Shown here in pieces: positions 18,484 to 27,750 of a DNA stretch of 64,000 nt. This DNA is from Pseudomonas parasichuanensis (GTDB lineage: Bacteria; Pseudomonadota; Gammaproteobacteria; Pseudomonadales; Pseudomonadaceae). The position numbers and the translations under genes were made by a program. Position 1 is the first letter of the stretch, and the number at the start of each line of letters is the position of its first letter. The stretch is from NCBI RefSeq assembly GCF_021601385.1, contig NZ_BQHO01000008.1, forward strand, positions 141,855-205,854, read 5' to 3'. Under the pieces are notes generated by a model. That model saw only the letters and a program-made list of their open reading frames with translations. It did no database searches and was not told the DNA's origin.

Positions 18484-19950
18484 TCAGGCGGGCGCGCCAC
18501 GTGTCGATTTCAACCTGCCATCTAGGTGATCCGCCAGCCGCAGGGCGAACTGCAACAGCGGCATGGTGGGGTTGGAGGCGCCGCCGGTGGCGAAGATGCT
18601 GCTGCCGGCGACATACAGATTGTCGGTGCCGAATACCTTGCAGTCGCGGTCGACGACACCGAACTGGGCCGAAGCGGCCATGCGCGTGGTGCCCATGTGG
18701 TGCGCGTGGGGCTCCATCTTCAGCGGTATCGCGGCGTCGTAGACGTATTCGTTCAGTCTGACGAAGCCAAGGCCCGTCTCGACGAACTGTTTGGCCAGCT
18801 CGCTGCCGATGCACTGGATGGTGTGACGATCGTTGGGGGTCAGTGCCCAATTGACGTTGGCCTTGTACACGCCCAGTTCGTCCTTTTCATCGAGCAGCGA
18901 AAGGCGGCTTTGCGCATTGGGGTACTGTTCGATCATGGTGCTGAGCACCCCTTCGCCCGGGCAGCTGAAATTGGCGATGAAATCGAATTTGTGGGCCAGG
19001 TCCATTTCGCACAACAGGTTCTCCAGGAAGTGCTTGACCTCGGCGGTGCGGCCGAAGGTGCGCACTTCATCGAGTACCGTGGCGGAAACATTGCCCTTGC
19101 CGGCCTTGTACTCGCTGACGAAGGCATCGGTGGTGTAGTACTGGCGCGGTTCGCCATCCTGGCCATCCTCGAGGATGAAGGTGCCCATCTCGACATTGAG
19201 GTGCTCCATCAGGCAGCGCCCCACCAGCCCATCGTGGGTGACCACGCCGGCCTTGCGCAGGGTTGCGCTGTTGAGCAATTGCCGGGCGTTCTCCAGTGCC
19301 CCTGTGGCCAGGATGTAGTGCTTGGCCACGAGCCGCTGGCGTTGCAGGTCATAGTCGGACACCACCGCTGCCGCCAGGCGCCCCGTGGCCTGGTCGAATT
19401 CGAGGTCGACGCAGTTGCAGTTGATGAAAACGTCCAGCCCTGGGGTGTCGTTGAGCGCCGAGGCGTATTTTTGCGCAAAGCGCGTCGGCGGGCTGAGCAG
19501 GAACTGGTCCGGTTCGAAGTCCCCCCCCTTGAGCCCTGCGTTTTCTGCCTGGAATTGCGCGCCTGGCGGCAGGTCGACGATTTCCATGGCCGCTGCCAGG
19601 TAAGGCTCGACCTCGGCATAGGCGATAGGCCACCCAGGCAGCTCACTCTGGGGCGCGACCGCGAAGTCGGACGGCGTGAAAGGCCGGCAACGGCCTGCCC
19701 AATGATTGGAGGTGCCACCCAGGTAGCGCAGACGGGTTTCCTGGGGATACATTTCGAGGCCGGTCGAGGTGCACTTGTACAGGGCCTGCGAACGCGGCGA
19801 ATACTCGTGCCCGCCGCCTTCTGCCAGCACCACCTTCCAGCCAGCTTGCGCCAGGCGCAGCGCCAGCGTGATGCCTGCAGGCCCGGCGCCAATGATGCAG
19901 ACGTCATAATCCTCGCGCAGGGTCTTCTGCGCCTGGTAATCGCGGATCAT
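18484..19950 (-). CDS. GMC-type FAD-dependent oxidoreductase
   Basis: 488 residues. The FAD Rossmann motif VCIIGAGPAGITLALRLA lies at the N-terminus. The GMC C-terminal signature contains HAHHMGTTRM, LYVAGSSIFATGGASNPTMP, with the active-site His and Asn pair expected of glucose-methanol-choline oxidoreductases. It most resembles sugar/alcohol dehydrogenases of the gluconate dehydrogenase type. Within an EPS cluster, oxidation of a sugar hydroxyl or a lipid-linked glycan is a plausible role. Its start codon overlaps the stop of a small upstream gene encoding a Tat-like leader peptide, which suggests co-translation and perhaps co-export. Confidence 0.9.
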   Translation of the reverse strand: MIRDYQAQKTLREDYDVCIIGAGPAGITLALRLAQAGWKVVLAEGGGHEYSPRSQALYKCTSTGLEMYPQETRLRYLGGTSNHWAGRCRPFTPSDFAVAPQSELPGWPIAYAEVEPYLAAAMEIVDLPPGAQFQAENAGLKGGDFEPDQFLLSPPTRFAQKYASALNDTPGLDVFINCNCVDLEFDQATGRLAAAVVSDYDLQRQRLVAKHYILATGALENARQLLNSATLRKAGVVTHDGLVGRCLMEHLNVEMGTFILEDGQDGEPRQYYTTDAFVSEYKAGKGNVSATVLDEVRTFGRTAEVKHFLENLLCEMDLAHKFDFIANFSCPGEGVLSTMIEQYPNAQSRLSLLDEKDELGVYKANVNWALTPNDRHTIQCIGSELAKQFVETGLGFVRLNEYVYDAAIPLKMEPHAHHMGTTRMAASAQFGVVDRDCKVFGTDNLYVAGSSIFATGGASNPTMPLLQFALRLADHLDGRLKSTRGAPA

Positions 19951-20165
19951 GCCTGCCCGTCCCGAAAATAGTGCGAAGGCAGGACCCAGCCGTTGATGAC
20001 CACGAATCCACCCGGGGCGGTGCTGCCGGCAGGCTCACCTGATGAGGTGACAGGCGCTTCGGCCATCACCTTGCCGAACACCGCCGCGCCGATACCCAGC
20101 ACGGCACAGTTACGCAGGAACACCCTGCGCCCCGACAGCTGTGTACAAAACAGAAGCTTGCCCAT
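19947..20165 (-). CDS. Small Tat-leader protein coupled to the GMC oxidoreductase
   Basis: 72 residues from the ATG at 20163-20165. The N-terminus has SGRRVFLRNCAVLGIGAAV, a twin-arginine motif (RRxFL) followed by a hydrophobic stretch. The mature part is about 40 residues, ending GFVVINGWVLPSHYFRDGQA. The last 4 nt overlap the ATG of the GMC gene (ATGA). Gluconate-type GMC dehydrogenases have a small Tat-exported subunit that pilots the flavoprotein. This may be a minimal version, since the GMC protein itself lacks a signal peptide. The start is uncertain, as upstream in-frame codons exist to 20297. Confidence 0.65.
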   Translation of the reverse strand: MGKLLFCTQLSGRRVFLRNCAVLGIGAAVFGKVMAEAPVTSSGEPAGSTAPGGFVVINGWVLPSHYFRDGQA

Positions 20166-20250
20166 GATCCCCAGCCCCCACCATTGTTGTGCCAACACCA
20201 GGTAAACCGCTGTCGCCGACGCCTGGGCACCGCGCGTTGTTGCAAGGGGT

Positions 20251-21627
20251 TCAAAGCCAGTTGAAGAAACGCGTTGCCAACTCACCGAACAGCGCACCCA
20301 CGGCGATCATCGGTAGCACCATGAGCTCGCGCCAGATACTGAAGATACCGAGCTTGCGGTTGACATACACAATCAGTACCAAGGTCGGGAACGTGTGCAG
20401 GGCAACCCCCCAGATAGCCCATTGCACGCCACCGATGGCCAGTAACAACGGCAACCCCAGCCACAGCGCGACAAGGCGGATGATGTTGTCCATGGCCTGG
20501 TACTTGGTCAGCCCCTGGGCGATCCAGATCTGATGCGCCAGGGTGTAGCGCAGCGTGAAGAACGACCACGACAGAATGCTGAGCATAGTGCCTGCGGCGG
20601 CATAGCGCTCGTCGTACATCCAGCCGATCAGCAGTGGGCTGGCGGTGATGAAGACACCGCAGGTGAACAGCATGGCCAGGTCCACCAGCAACCTGAAACG
20701 GTAATACAGCGCCTTGAGCCGCGCATGGTCACCTTCCCTGGCGGCCTCGCTGAACGCCGGCAGCGCCACCGTGCCGACCAGTTTCAACAGGCCGGTCTGC
20801 AGCGAGCCCAAGATCAGCACGGCGATCGAATACACCCCCAGCTCGGCGGCGCTCATGCTGGCGCCGAACCACATACGGTCGCCGTACATGGCCAGCACGC
20901 CAACGACCGAGGACAACAGGATCCAGCGACCGAACGACACCAGCTCATTCAGCGCGCCGCGGTCCCATTGCAGGCGGTTTTTCGGGCCCTGGAACACCAG
21001 GTGGCCCAGCACCGTGCCGGTCAGGGCGCCCGCCAGGCCGGCAATCACCAGCGACCAGATGGAGCGGGTGAAGTAGCCGATCACCAGCATGACGATCAGC
21101 CCGACGATCTGCGATGCCAGCTCAACCAGCACCACGCGCTTCTGCTGGAAAGTGCGCACCGCCACATCTATGTTGGTTGATTGAAAACCGTAGATGATCG
21201 CCGAAACGCCGGTCACCGCCAGTACGATTGGCAGCTCGGGCGCCGCGTAGGTGGAGTCTGCTGGCCACAGGTTGCCCAACTGGGCGAACCAGGCAGCCAG
21301 GGCCAGCAGCAAGGTCAGCGCGAAGAGCACGAAACCACGGACGATCTGCACGCTCCAGGCCGTATTGAGAAACAGCGGGTCGTCGCCACGGTGGCTCTGG
21401 ATGATGTTCTGCCGCAGGCCGACATCGGAAAGCAGGTGCAGCAGTACCGAAACGGTGGTGGCGATGACCATCACCCCGAACATTTCCGGTAACAGCAAAC
21501 GGGCCATGATCAGGTTGCCGCCCAGGCGCATCACCTGCGAGGCGACCAACGACACCAGGTTCCAGGCCCCGGCCCCCAATGCACGCTTGCGAAGACTCAC
21601 CGATGCTGACACATCAATAGACGGCAT
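20251..21627 (-). CDS. Wzx-type polysaccharide flippase (MOP/PST family)
   Basis: 458 residues with about twelve hydrophobic segments. The N-terminus (GAGAWNLVSLVASQVMRLGG, NLIMARLLLPEMFGVM) is typical of the polysaccharide transporter family. It would flip undecaprenyl-linked repeat units across the inner membrane. It is the first gene of the leftward block that runs through the oxidoreductase, the acyltransferases and the glycosyltransferases. Its start at 21625-21627 is divergent from the polymerase gene across 95 bp. Confidence 0.92.
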   Translation of the reverse strand: MPSIDVSASVSLRKRALGAGAWNLVSLVASQVMRLGGNLIMARLLLPEMFGVMVIATTVSVLLHLLSDVGLRQNIIQSHRGDDPLFLNTAWSVQIVRGFVLFALTLLLALAAWFAQLGNLWPADSTYAAPELPIVLAVTGVSAIIYGFQSTNIDVAVRTFQQKRVVLVELASQIVGLIVMLVIGYFTRSIWSLVIAGLAGALTGTVLGHLVFQGPKNRLQWDRGALNELVSFGRWILLSSVVGVLAMYGDRMWFGASMSAAELGVYSIAVLILGSLQTGLLKLVGTVALPAFSEAAREGDHARLKALYYRFRLLVDLAMLFTCGVFITASPLLIGWMYDERYAAAGTMLSILSWSFFTLRYTLAHQIWIAQGLTKYQAMDNIIRLVALWLGLPLLLAIGGVQWAIWGVALHTFPTLVLIVYVNRKLGIFSIWRELMVLPMIAVGALFGELATRFFNWL

Positions 21628-21638
21628 GGCTTCAATCC

Positions 21639-21668
21639 CTGACTGGATGTCTAAGAAGTCACTATAGT
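21639..21668 (+). promoter_or_regulatory. Possible sigma-70 promoter for the polymerase gene
   Basis: CTGACT (21639-21644) and TATAGT (21663-21668, five of six to consensus) are separated by 18 bp in the 95-bp divergent region. Start codon ATG 21723 lies 54 bp downstream. The match is moderate, and the minus-strand promoter for the flippase must share the same region. Confidence 0.35.
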
Positions 21669-21722
21669 TTCAATTAGCCATGATGCTAGCTGTCCTCCAC
21701 CAGCGGATAGGTGCCGTAGCCA

Positions 21723-23249
21723 ATGCCTGAACATTTTCGTGCGCTGATCGTCATTCTGTTCCTCGCCACCGTGGTGTTCGTGCTCGCGCGCGGCCCCGCC
21801 AGCGACCTGATCCCCGAGCGCGATTTCAAGCGGCGGCGCAACCTGTGGTTCGCCCTGACGCTGCTGGCCTTCGTCTCGTACAGCTTCTGGGTATACGCCG
21901 CGGCGGCGGCGGTCATCATGTACCTGGCGGGACGGCGCGAGCGCAACATCATGGCGCTGTTCTTCATGCTGCTGTTCGTGATGCCCCCGGCCACGGTACC
22001 GATACCCGGCTTCGGGGTGATCAACTACCTGTTCGACCTGAACCACGTCCGCCTGCTGTCCCTGTGCGTGCTGCTGCCTGCGGCCCTGTCCTTGCGCAGG
22101 CAAGCCGACACGCCCGGTTTCGGGCGCCTCTGGCCAGACCGCCTGCTGGCTGCCAGCATCGTCCTGATCGGCGCGCTGTACCTGCGCGAAACCACCGTCA
22201 CCGATACTCTGCGCCAGGCCTTGTACCTGTACATCGACGTGTTCCTGCCCTATTACGTGGCCAGCCGTGCCCTGCGCCAGGTCAGCGATTTCAAGGACGC
22301 CTTGCTGGCCTTCGTGCTGGCCGGCTTCGTCCTGGCGCTGATCGGCGTGGCCGAATTCGTCCGCCACTGGCTGTTGTACAACGCCCTGCTGGAGGCCATG
22401 GGCGTGCAATGGAGCATGGCCAGCTACCTGAGCCGCGGCGGCTCGCTGCGTGCCAGCGTCACCACCGGCCAGGCGATCGCCCTGGGTTATGTGATCAGTG
22501 TGGCGATCGGCCTGTTCCTGTTCGTCCAGGGATATGTGCGCAGCACCCTGCAACGTGCCATGGGGGCGCTGTTGCTGGCGGCCGGGCTGGTTGCACCGCT
22601 GTCACGCGGCCCGTGGATCGGCGTGGCGATCATCGTTGCCGTGTTCATCGCCACCGGCAAAGGCGCAGTCAAGCGCCTCACCCTGCTGGCCCTCGCCGGC
22701 GTGCTGGCCATTCCTCTGCTGACCGTAATGCCGGGGGGCGAGAAGGTCCTCGACATGCTGCCGTTCATTGGCAACCTGGAAAAAGAGAACATCACCTACC
22801 GCGAGCGCCTGCTCGACAACTCGTGGATCGTCATCCAGCGCAACCTGCTATTCGGCTCGTTCGATTTTCGCGACACCCCGGAAATGCAATCGATGATCCA
22901 GGGCGACGGCATCATCGACATCGTCAACACCTACCTCAACCTTGCGCTCAGGGTTGGCCTGGTGGGGCTGGGACTGTTCGTGGCGTTCTTCGCCTGCGTG
23001 CTGCGGGGGGTTCGCAAAGCCATGCTGGCATTCCCGGACAAGGATGACGAACAGCGCCAGCTCGGGCGGGCGCTGCTGGCTACCCTGGTGGGCATCCTGG
23101 TGATCATCTTTACCGTCAGCAGCATCACGGTGATCCCCGTGGTGTACTGGTCCGTTGCCGGCATGGGGGTGGCCTACATCCAGATGGTCCGCAGGCTCCG
23201 CGCCACCCAGTCCGCCGGCATCCCTCAGCGCGGCCTCCAACTCAGGTAA
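21723..23249 (+). CDS. O-antigen ligase/polymerase (Wzy/WaaL-like) membrane protein
   Basis: 508 residues with about eleven hydrophobic segments and a large periplasmic loop near residues 340-410 (NLEKENITYRERLLDNSWIV, FGSFDFRDTPEMQSMIQGDG). The loop includes the ITYR and NTYLNLALRVGLVGL pattern of the Wzy_C family. It would polymerise flipped repeat units in the periplasm. AGGTG precedes ATG 21723. It opens a rightward operon with the glycosidase, whose start follows its stop by 7 nt, and probably galE. Confidence 0.85.
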   Translation: MPEHFRALIVILFLATVVFVLARGPASDLIPERDFKRRRNLWFALTLLAFVSYSFWVYAAAAAVIMYLAGRRERNIMALFFMLLFVMPPATVPIPGFGVINYLFDLNHVRLLSLCVLLPAALSLRRQADTPGFGRLWPDRLLAASIVLIGALYLRETTVTDTLRQALYLYIDVFLPYYVASRALRQVSDFKDALLAFVLAGFVLALIGVAEFVRHWLLYNALLEAMGVQWSMASYLSRGGSLRASVTTGQAIALGYVISVAIGLFLFVQGYVRSTLQRAMGALLLAAGLVAPLSRGPWIGVAIIVAVFIATGKGAVKRLTLLALAGVLAIPLLTVMPGGEKVLDMLPFIGNLEKENITYRERLLDNSWIVIQRNLLFGSFDFRDTPEMQSMIQGDGIIDIVNTYLNLALRVGLVGLGLFVAFFACVLRGVRKAMLAFPDKDDEQRQLGRALLATLVGILVIIFTVSSITVIPVVYWSVAGMGVAYIQMVRRLRATQSAGIPQRGLQLR

Positions 23250-23256
23250 AACGACA

Positions 23257-25857
23257 ATGAAGTCATCTGCACTGCGCCCGTTGCTGCGGGCCTCGCTCCT
23301 GGCTGGCCTGACGATGCTGCCGCTGGTGGCATACGCTGAGGCCTGGACGGTCAAGGTGGAGGAACAGAACGGCTTGCCGACCGTGACCCGCGGTGGCGGG
23401 CCGGCGATGATTGCCAAGTTCGACTTCTGGGGCGCTGAATGGGACTGGACTGGCTTTTATGCCGCACTAAAGGTCAACGCTCCCTATCGCTACACCCTGG
23501 AGGGCAGGAACAAGGACCTGGACTTCGACCTCAAGGCGGACATCGGCAAGCCCGGCGAACGCACCCTGGCCTGGAACTTCGACCTCAATGCCCATAGCCG
23601 CAAAGCCAAGGTAGAGGGCGGTGGCGTGGTCTTTCAGTTCGACCCGGCACTGGTCGCCGGTGAGATGGGCGCTCCGCAACTGTTGCCCGGCAATCGCGGA
23701 TGGTCATGGGGCAATGATGCGCAAGGGCGCCGGCTTCAGATGAGCTTCGAGCCGGCGTTGGCCAGGGTGTACTTCGAACGAGGCAACCCCAGCGAAATCC
23801 GGGCGTTCTTCTACAGTGGCGCGATAGAGCCCGGCCGCCAGCAGGTCAAGGCGCAGTTGCAGGTGAGCGGCGACATCGCCATTGCCCCGACGCCCACCGA
23901 GCGCTTCGGCCTGGCCGACCCGGCCAGCTGGCCCGACGATCAGCTCGACTGGCGTACGTCACCGGTCGACCTGTCGTTCCTCAACGCGCAGGAAATACCG
24001 GCGGGCAAGCGCGGCTTCGTCAAAGCGGTGGGCGAGCAGCTGCAGTTCGCCGATGGCACGCCGGCACGCTTCTGGGGCACCAACCTCACGGCCTACGCCC
24101 TGTTCGGCACCCCGGACGAGGAGATCAAGGTGCAGGCCAGGCGCCTCTCGGCATTGGGCTTCAACCTGGTGCGCCTGCATCATCACGACTCGCCCTGGGT
24201 CAGCCCGAATATCTTCGGCGACATGACCCGCCTGGCGAACACCCAGCAGCTCAGTGAGGAGTCGCTGCGCAAGCTCGACCTGTGGATCAAATGCCTGAAA
24301 GACGAAGGGATCTATGTGTGGCTGGACCTGCATGTGGAGCGCCCGCTCACCGCAGGTGATGGCATCGATAACTTCGATGAGCTGCCCAAGGCACACGGCG
24401 CCGCAGGGCTCAAAGGCTACGCCTATGTCAACACCAGCCTGCAGCGGGCGATGAAACGTTTCGCCGAGCAGTACCTGACCCATCTCAATCCGTATACCGG
24501 CCTGGCCTACAAGGAAGACCCGGCCGTTGCTGCGGTGCTGATTACCAACGAGAACGACATCACCCAGCACTTCGGCAATGCCCTGTTGAAAGACAAGAAC
24601 GTGCCCGAGCACTACAAATGGTTCAAAGCCAAGGCCGAGGGCTTCGCCAAACGCCAACACTTGAATGTCGACGAGATCCAGATGACTTGGCTGCATGGCC
24701 CATCCAAGCTGTTCCTCAACGACCTGGAGCACCGCTTTGACGTCGACATGATCCAGCACCTGCGCGGGCTTGGTGTAAAGGTGCCGATCGTCACCACCAG
24801 CACCTGGGGTGGCAATGGCCTGAGCGCGCTGCCGGCACTGACCACGGGCGATGTGATCGACGCTCACAGCTATGGCGGCGGCGGGCAGCTGGAGCGCAAC
24901 CCACTGACCAGCGACGGCCTGGTCGACTGGCTCGCAGCGGCCCAGGTGGTCGGCAAGCCGATGACGGTTACCGAGTGGAACGCCGAGCCGTTTCCCACCC
25001 CCGACCGCCACTCATTGCCGCTGTACATCGCCGGTACCGCCAGCCACCAAGGCTGGGACGGGCTGATGCAGTACGCCTACAGCCAGCAGAAGTTCATTGA
25101 AGGTTGGCGCACGGCTGACAACTGGCACGCCTACAACGACCCGGCGATGCTCGCCACCCTCCCCGCCGCCGCCCTGCTCTACCGCCGCGGCGATGTGCGC
25201 AAGGCCACCACGCGCTATGTGTTTGCGCCTACGCCCGAGACCCTCTACAACCGTGCCATCACACCAAACAGCTCGGCCCTGCTGCGCACGGCCTGGGGCC
25301 AGGGCCGGCTGCAGATCGCCATGCCAGCCACACCACAACTGCCGTGGTTGCAGGCCAGCACCCTCCCGGACGGTGCCAAGGTGCTGCTCGACCCTGACCA
25401 GCCGCTGTTGGGGGCCAACGCCAGCGAATCCGTCAGCGACACCGGCGAGCTCAAGCGTAACTGGCAGCAAGGCCTGTACACCATCGACACTGCGCTGACC
25501 CAGGTGGCCACTGGCTGGCTGGGTGGCCAGTCGATCCAGCTGAGCGACATCCAGGTGCAGTTGCAGACCCCCTACGCCAGCGTCGCGGTGCAAAGCCTCG
25601 ATGCCAAGCCATTCGGCCAGTCGCGAGCGCTGCTGATCTCACTGGGCACCCGCGCCGTACCCCGCGAAGATGACAAGACACCCTTCCATGTCGAGCCCCT
25701 GAGCGGCACGTTGAGCATCAAGGCCTCGCCCGGTTTGAAACTGTTCACCCGCAACGCCGCAGGGCAGGAAACCCAGCTCCCGGCACGCTACGAGAATGGG
25801 CGGTACACCATAGCGTTCGATGGCCAACGCATGTCCAATTGGCTGTTCCTCAAATAG
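23257..25857 (+). CDS. Secreted clan-A glycoside hydrolase
   Basis: 866 residues. A signal peptide (LLRASLLAGLTMLPLVAYAE) ends near residue 28. The middle region is a TIM-barrel hydrolase: FWGTNLTAYALFGTPDEEI, LGFNLVRLHHHDSPWV, LVITNENDI-type acid/base (Glu432) and TVTEWNAEP nucleophile (Glu573). The fold resembles GH5/GH42-like cellulase-superfamily enzymes. The N-terminal 250 and C-terminal 180 residues are beta-rich accessory domains. ATG 23257 has AGGTAAA and lies 7 nt after the polymerase stop, so the two are coupled. EPS loci often encode a periplasmic hydrolase that trims or frees polymer. Confidence 0.85.
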   Translation: MKSSALRPLLRASLLAGLTMLPLVAYAEAWTVKVEEQNGLPTVTRGGGPAMIAKFDFWGAEWDWTGFYAALKVNAPYRYTLEGRNKDLDFDLKADIGKPGERTLAWNFDLNAHSRKAKVEGGGVVFQFDPALVAGEMGAPQLLPGNRGWSWGNDAQGRRLQMSFEPALARVYFERGNPSEIRAFFYSGAIEPGRQQVKAQLQVSGDIAIAPTPTERFGLADPASWPDDQLDWRTSPVDLSFLNAQEIPAGKRGFVKAVGEQLQFADGTPARFWGTNLTAYALFGTPDEEIKVQARRLSALGFNLVRLHHHDSPWVSPNIFGDMTRLANTQQLSEESLRKLDLWIKCLKDEGIYVWLDLHVERPLTAGDGIDNFDELPKAHGAAGLKGYAYVNTSLQRAMKRFAEQYLTHLNPYTGLAYKEDPAVAAVLITNENDITQHFGNALLKDKNVPEHYKWFKAKAEGFAKRQHLNVDEIQMTWLHGPSKLFLNDLEHRFDVDMIQHLRGLGVKVPIVTTSTWGGNGLSALPALTTGDVIDAHSYGGGGQLERNPLTSDGLVDWLAAAQVVGKPMTVTEWNAEPFPTPDRHSLPLYIAGTASHQGWDGLMQYAYSQQKFIEGWRTADNWHAYNDPAMLATLPAAALLYRRGDVRKATTRYVFAPTPETLYNRAITPNSSALLRTAWGQGRLQIAMPATPQLPWLQASTLPDGAKVLLDPDQPLLGANASESVSDTGELKRNWQQGLYTIDTALTQVATGWLGGQSIQLSDIQVQLQTPYASVAVQSLDAKPFGQSRALLISLGTRAVPREDDKTPFHVEPLSGTLSIKASPGLKLFTRNAAGQETQLPARYENGRYTIAFDGQRMSNWLFLK

Positions 25858-25951
25858 CCATCTAGAGTCTGCAAAGGCCTGTTGCGGCAATCGGCGAGCC
25901 CGGTTGCCGTCAAAGGACGTCCACACGGGCAGCAGCTTCCAGGAGGTTTGC

Positions 25952-26914
25952 ATGAAGTTCTTGGTGGTCGGTGGTGCAGGCTACATCGGTTCGCACATGG
26001 TCAAGCATTTGCTGACGGCGGGGCATGACGTGGTGGTGGCTGACATCGCACCCACCCGCCCCGAGATCAAATGGGTGGAGCTCGACATTGCCGACGCGCC
26101 TGCGCTGGACGCACTGTTCGCCGAATACACCTTCGATGCGGTGTTCCATTTCGCCTCGTTCATCCAGGTGGGCGAGTCGGTCATCGAGCCTGGCAAGTAC
26201 TATCAGAACAATGTGACGGCAACCCTGGTGCTGCTGCAGGCTATGGTTCGCGCCGGGGTAAGGAGGCTGATCTTCTCTTCCACCGCCGCCGTCTATGGCA
26301 ACCCGCAGTATGTCCCGATCGACGAACAGCACCCCAAGGCGCCGATCAACCCCTACGGCTGCAGCAAATGGATGGTGGAGCAGGTCCTGCAGGACTTCGA
26401 CCGCGCCTACGGATTGCGCTCGGTGTGCCTGCGTTACTTCAATGCCGCCGGGGCGGACCCCGAGGGTGAATGTGGCGAGCGCCACGAGCCGGAAACCCAT
26501 CTGATCCCACTGATCCTGCAAGCGGCCTCGGGACGGCGCCCTGCCATCACCGTGTTCGGTCGCGACTACGACACCCCGGACGGCACCTGCATTCGTGACT
26601 ATATCCACGTATCCGACCTGGCATCGGCCCATGCACTGGCGGTGGACTACCTGCTTGCCGGGGGTACCAGCACGGTGCTCAACCTGGGCAACGGCCAGGG
26701 GTTTTCCGTGCAGCAGGTAATCGACACCGTGCGCGATGTGACGGGCCGCGAGGTCTGCGTCGAGGACGCGCCACGCCGCGCTGGCGACCCTCCTCGCCTG
26801 GTGGCGGACGCCGCCAGGGCCAGGCAGCTGCTCGGCTGGCAACCGGCCTATACCTCGCTTGACGCGATCGTGCGTCACGCCTGGAACTGGGAAAAAAAAT
26901 ACCCCTGGGCTTGA
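25952..26914 (+). CDS. galE: UDP-glucose 4-epimerase
   Basis: 320 residues. ATG 25952 has a perfect AGGAGGT (about 25941-25947); the in-frame extension to 25820 overlaps the previous gene and is rejected. The NAD-binding motif GGAGYIGSHMVKHLL, the Ser/Thr of SSTAAVYG, the YxxxK catalytic pair (NPYGCSKWMVEQ) and the GalE RYFNAAGADPEGECGE signature are all present. It interconverts UDP-glucose and UDP-galactose and supplies a donor for the EPS. The last coding bases contain an A8 run that acts as the T-run of a minus-strand terminator. Confidence 0.93.
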   Translation: MKFLVVGGAGYIGSHMVKHLLTAGHDVVVADIAPTRPEIKWVELDIADAPALDALFAEYTFDAVFHFASFIQVGESVIEPGKYYQNNVTATLVLLQAMVRAGVRRLIFSSTAAVYGNPQYVPIDEQHPKAPINPYGCSKWMVEQVLQDFDRAYGLRSVCLRYFNAAGADPEGECGERHEPETHLIPLILQAASGRRPAITVFGRDYDTPDGTCIRDYIHVSDLASAHALAVDYLLAGGTSTVLNLGNGQGFSVQQVIDTVRDVTGREVCVEDAPRRAGDPPRLVADAARARQLLGWQPAYTSLDAIVRHAWNWEKKYPWA

Positions 26915-26925
26915 TCCCAGGGGTA
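26892..26925 (-). terminator. Minus-strand terminator embedded in the galE 3' end
   Basis: A perfect 10-bp stem (26900-26909 / 26916-26925, TACCCCTGGG) with a 6-nt loop is followed, reading leftward, by eight T (A8 at 26892-26899). It ends the leftward export operon 17 nt after its last stop codon. The T-run and left arm are coding sequence of the convergent galE gene. It also forms a hairpin on the plus strand, but without a T-run. Confidence 0.8.
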
Positions 26926-26941
26926 CGGGTCCCAACCCCAT

Positions 26942-27739
26942 TCAGTAATAGTCTCGGGTCTCAGGCTCAGCCTTGTTCAACACGGCGCCGATCATGTTGG
27001 CGGTGGCCAGGTGGTACAGGCAGTCTTCGATATCCTTCTTGCTGTTCACCCCGTTGGCAACCACCAGCAGCACACAATCGATCTTGGGCAGTACGGTGAT
27101 TGCGTCATCAGAGCTGAGCAAAGGCGGCAGGTCGAAGATGCAGATGCGCGACTCGTAACGATCGCGCAGGTCGTTGATCAGGTTGCCCACCTTGGCCGAG
27201 GACAGCATCTCGGTGGACATCGGGATCGGCTCCCGGGTCGGCAGCACCACGAAACGTGGCAGCGTCGGGTTGACCAGCACCTCTTCAAGCCCCGCCTTGT
27301 CGGCCAGCAGGTCATTGAGCGCCCGGTCCATCGGCAGGCCAAGGGTGGGGCCGACCCGTGGCCGACGCAGGTCGAAATCCACCAGCAACGCAGTCTTGTT
27401 GGTGTGATGGGCAATGCTCATGGCCAGGTTGATCGCCAGCACCGTCTTGCCCGCGGCAGGCGTCGGCGAGGTGATCGCCAGGGTGCGCCAGCCGTTCTCT
27501 TCCATGGTCTGCAGCACCTGGGTGCGCAACAGGTCGAACGCCCAGTTCATGTTCGAGTTCTTGTTGTAGGCCACGATCCGGTGGCGCTCAAGGTGCTCCG
27601 CGCGCAGCGGCACCACCTTGGTTTGCACGTAGTCGAAGGGGCCAAGCACGTCGGTTCGCTGAACCAGCGGTGCGGGCAGTTTTTCGGTAGGGGAAACCTG
27701 ATGAAGGCCCTTGCCGATTGCTGGCGTATTCCTGTCCAT
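26942..27739 (-). CDS. BY-kinase (CpsD/CapB-like tyrosine autokinase)
   Basis: 265 residues. An N-terminal 60-residue linker is followed by LAITSPTPAAGKTVLAINLA (variant Walker A, about residues 88-100), LLVDFDLRRPRVG (Walker A') and CIFDLPPLLSSDDA (Walker B). The tail ends ETRDYY, a short tyrosine cluster for autophosphorylation. This is the separate-subunit form resembling the PEP-CTERM-locus tyrosine autokinase subfamily. It works with the adjacent chain-length protein to control polymer assembly at the inner membrane. It is the last gene of the leftward export operon. Confidence 0.9.
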   Translation of the reverse strand: MDRNTPAIGKGLHQVSPTEKLPAPLVQRTDVLGPFDYVQTKVVPLRAEHLERHRIVAYNKNSNMNWAFDLLRTQVLQTMEENGWRTLAITSPTPAAGKTVLAINLAMSIAHHTNKTALLVDFDLRRPRVGPTLGLPMDRALNDLLADKAGLEEVLVNPTLPRFVVLPTREPIPMSTEMLSSAKVGNLINDLRDRYESRICIFDLPPLLSSDDAITVLPKIDCVLLVVANGVNSKKDIEDCLYHLATANMIGAVLNKAEPETRDYY

Positions 27740-27750
27740 TGCTGCGCTCC

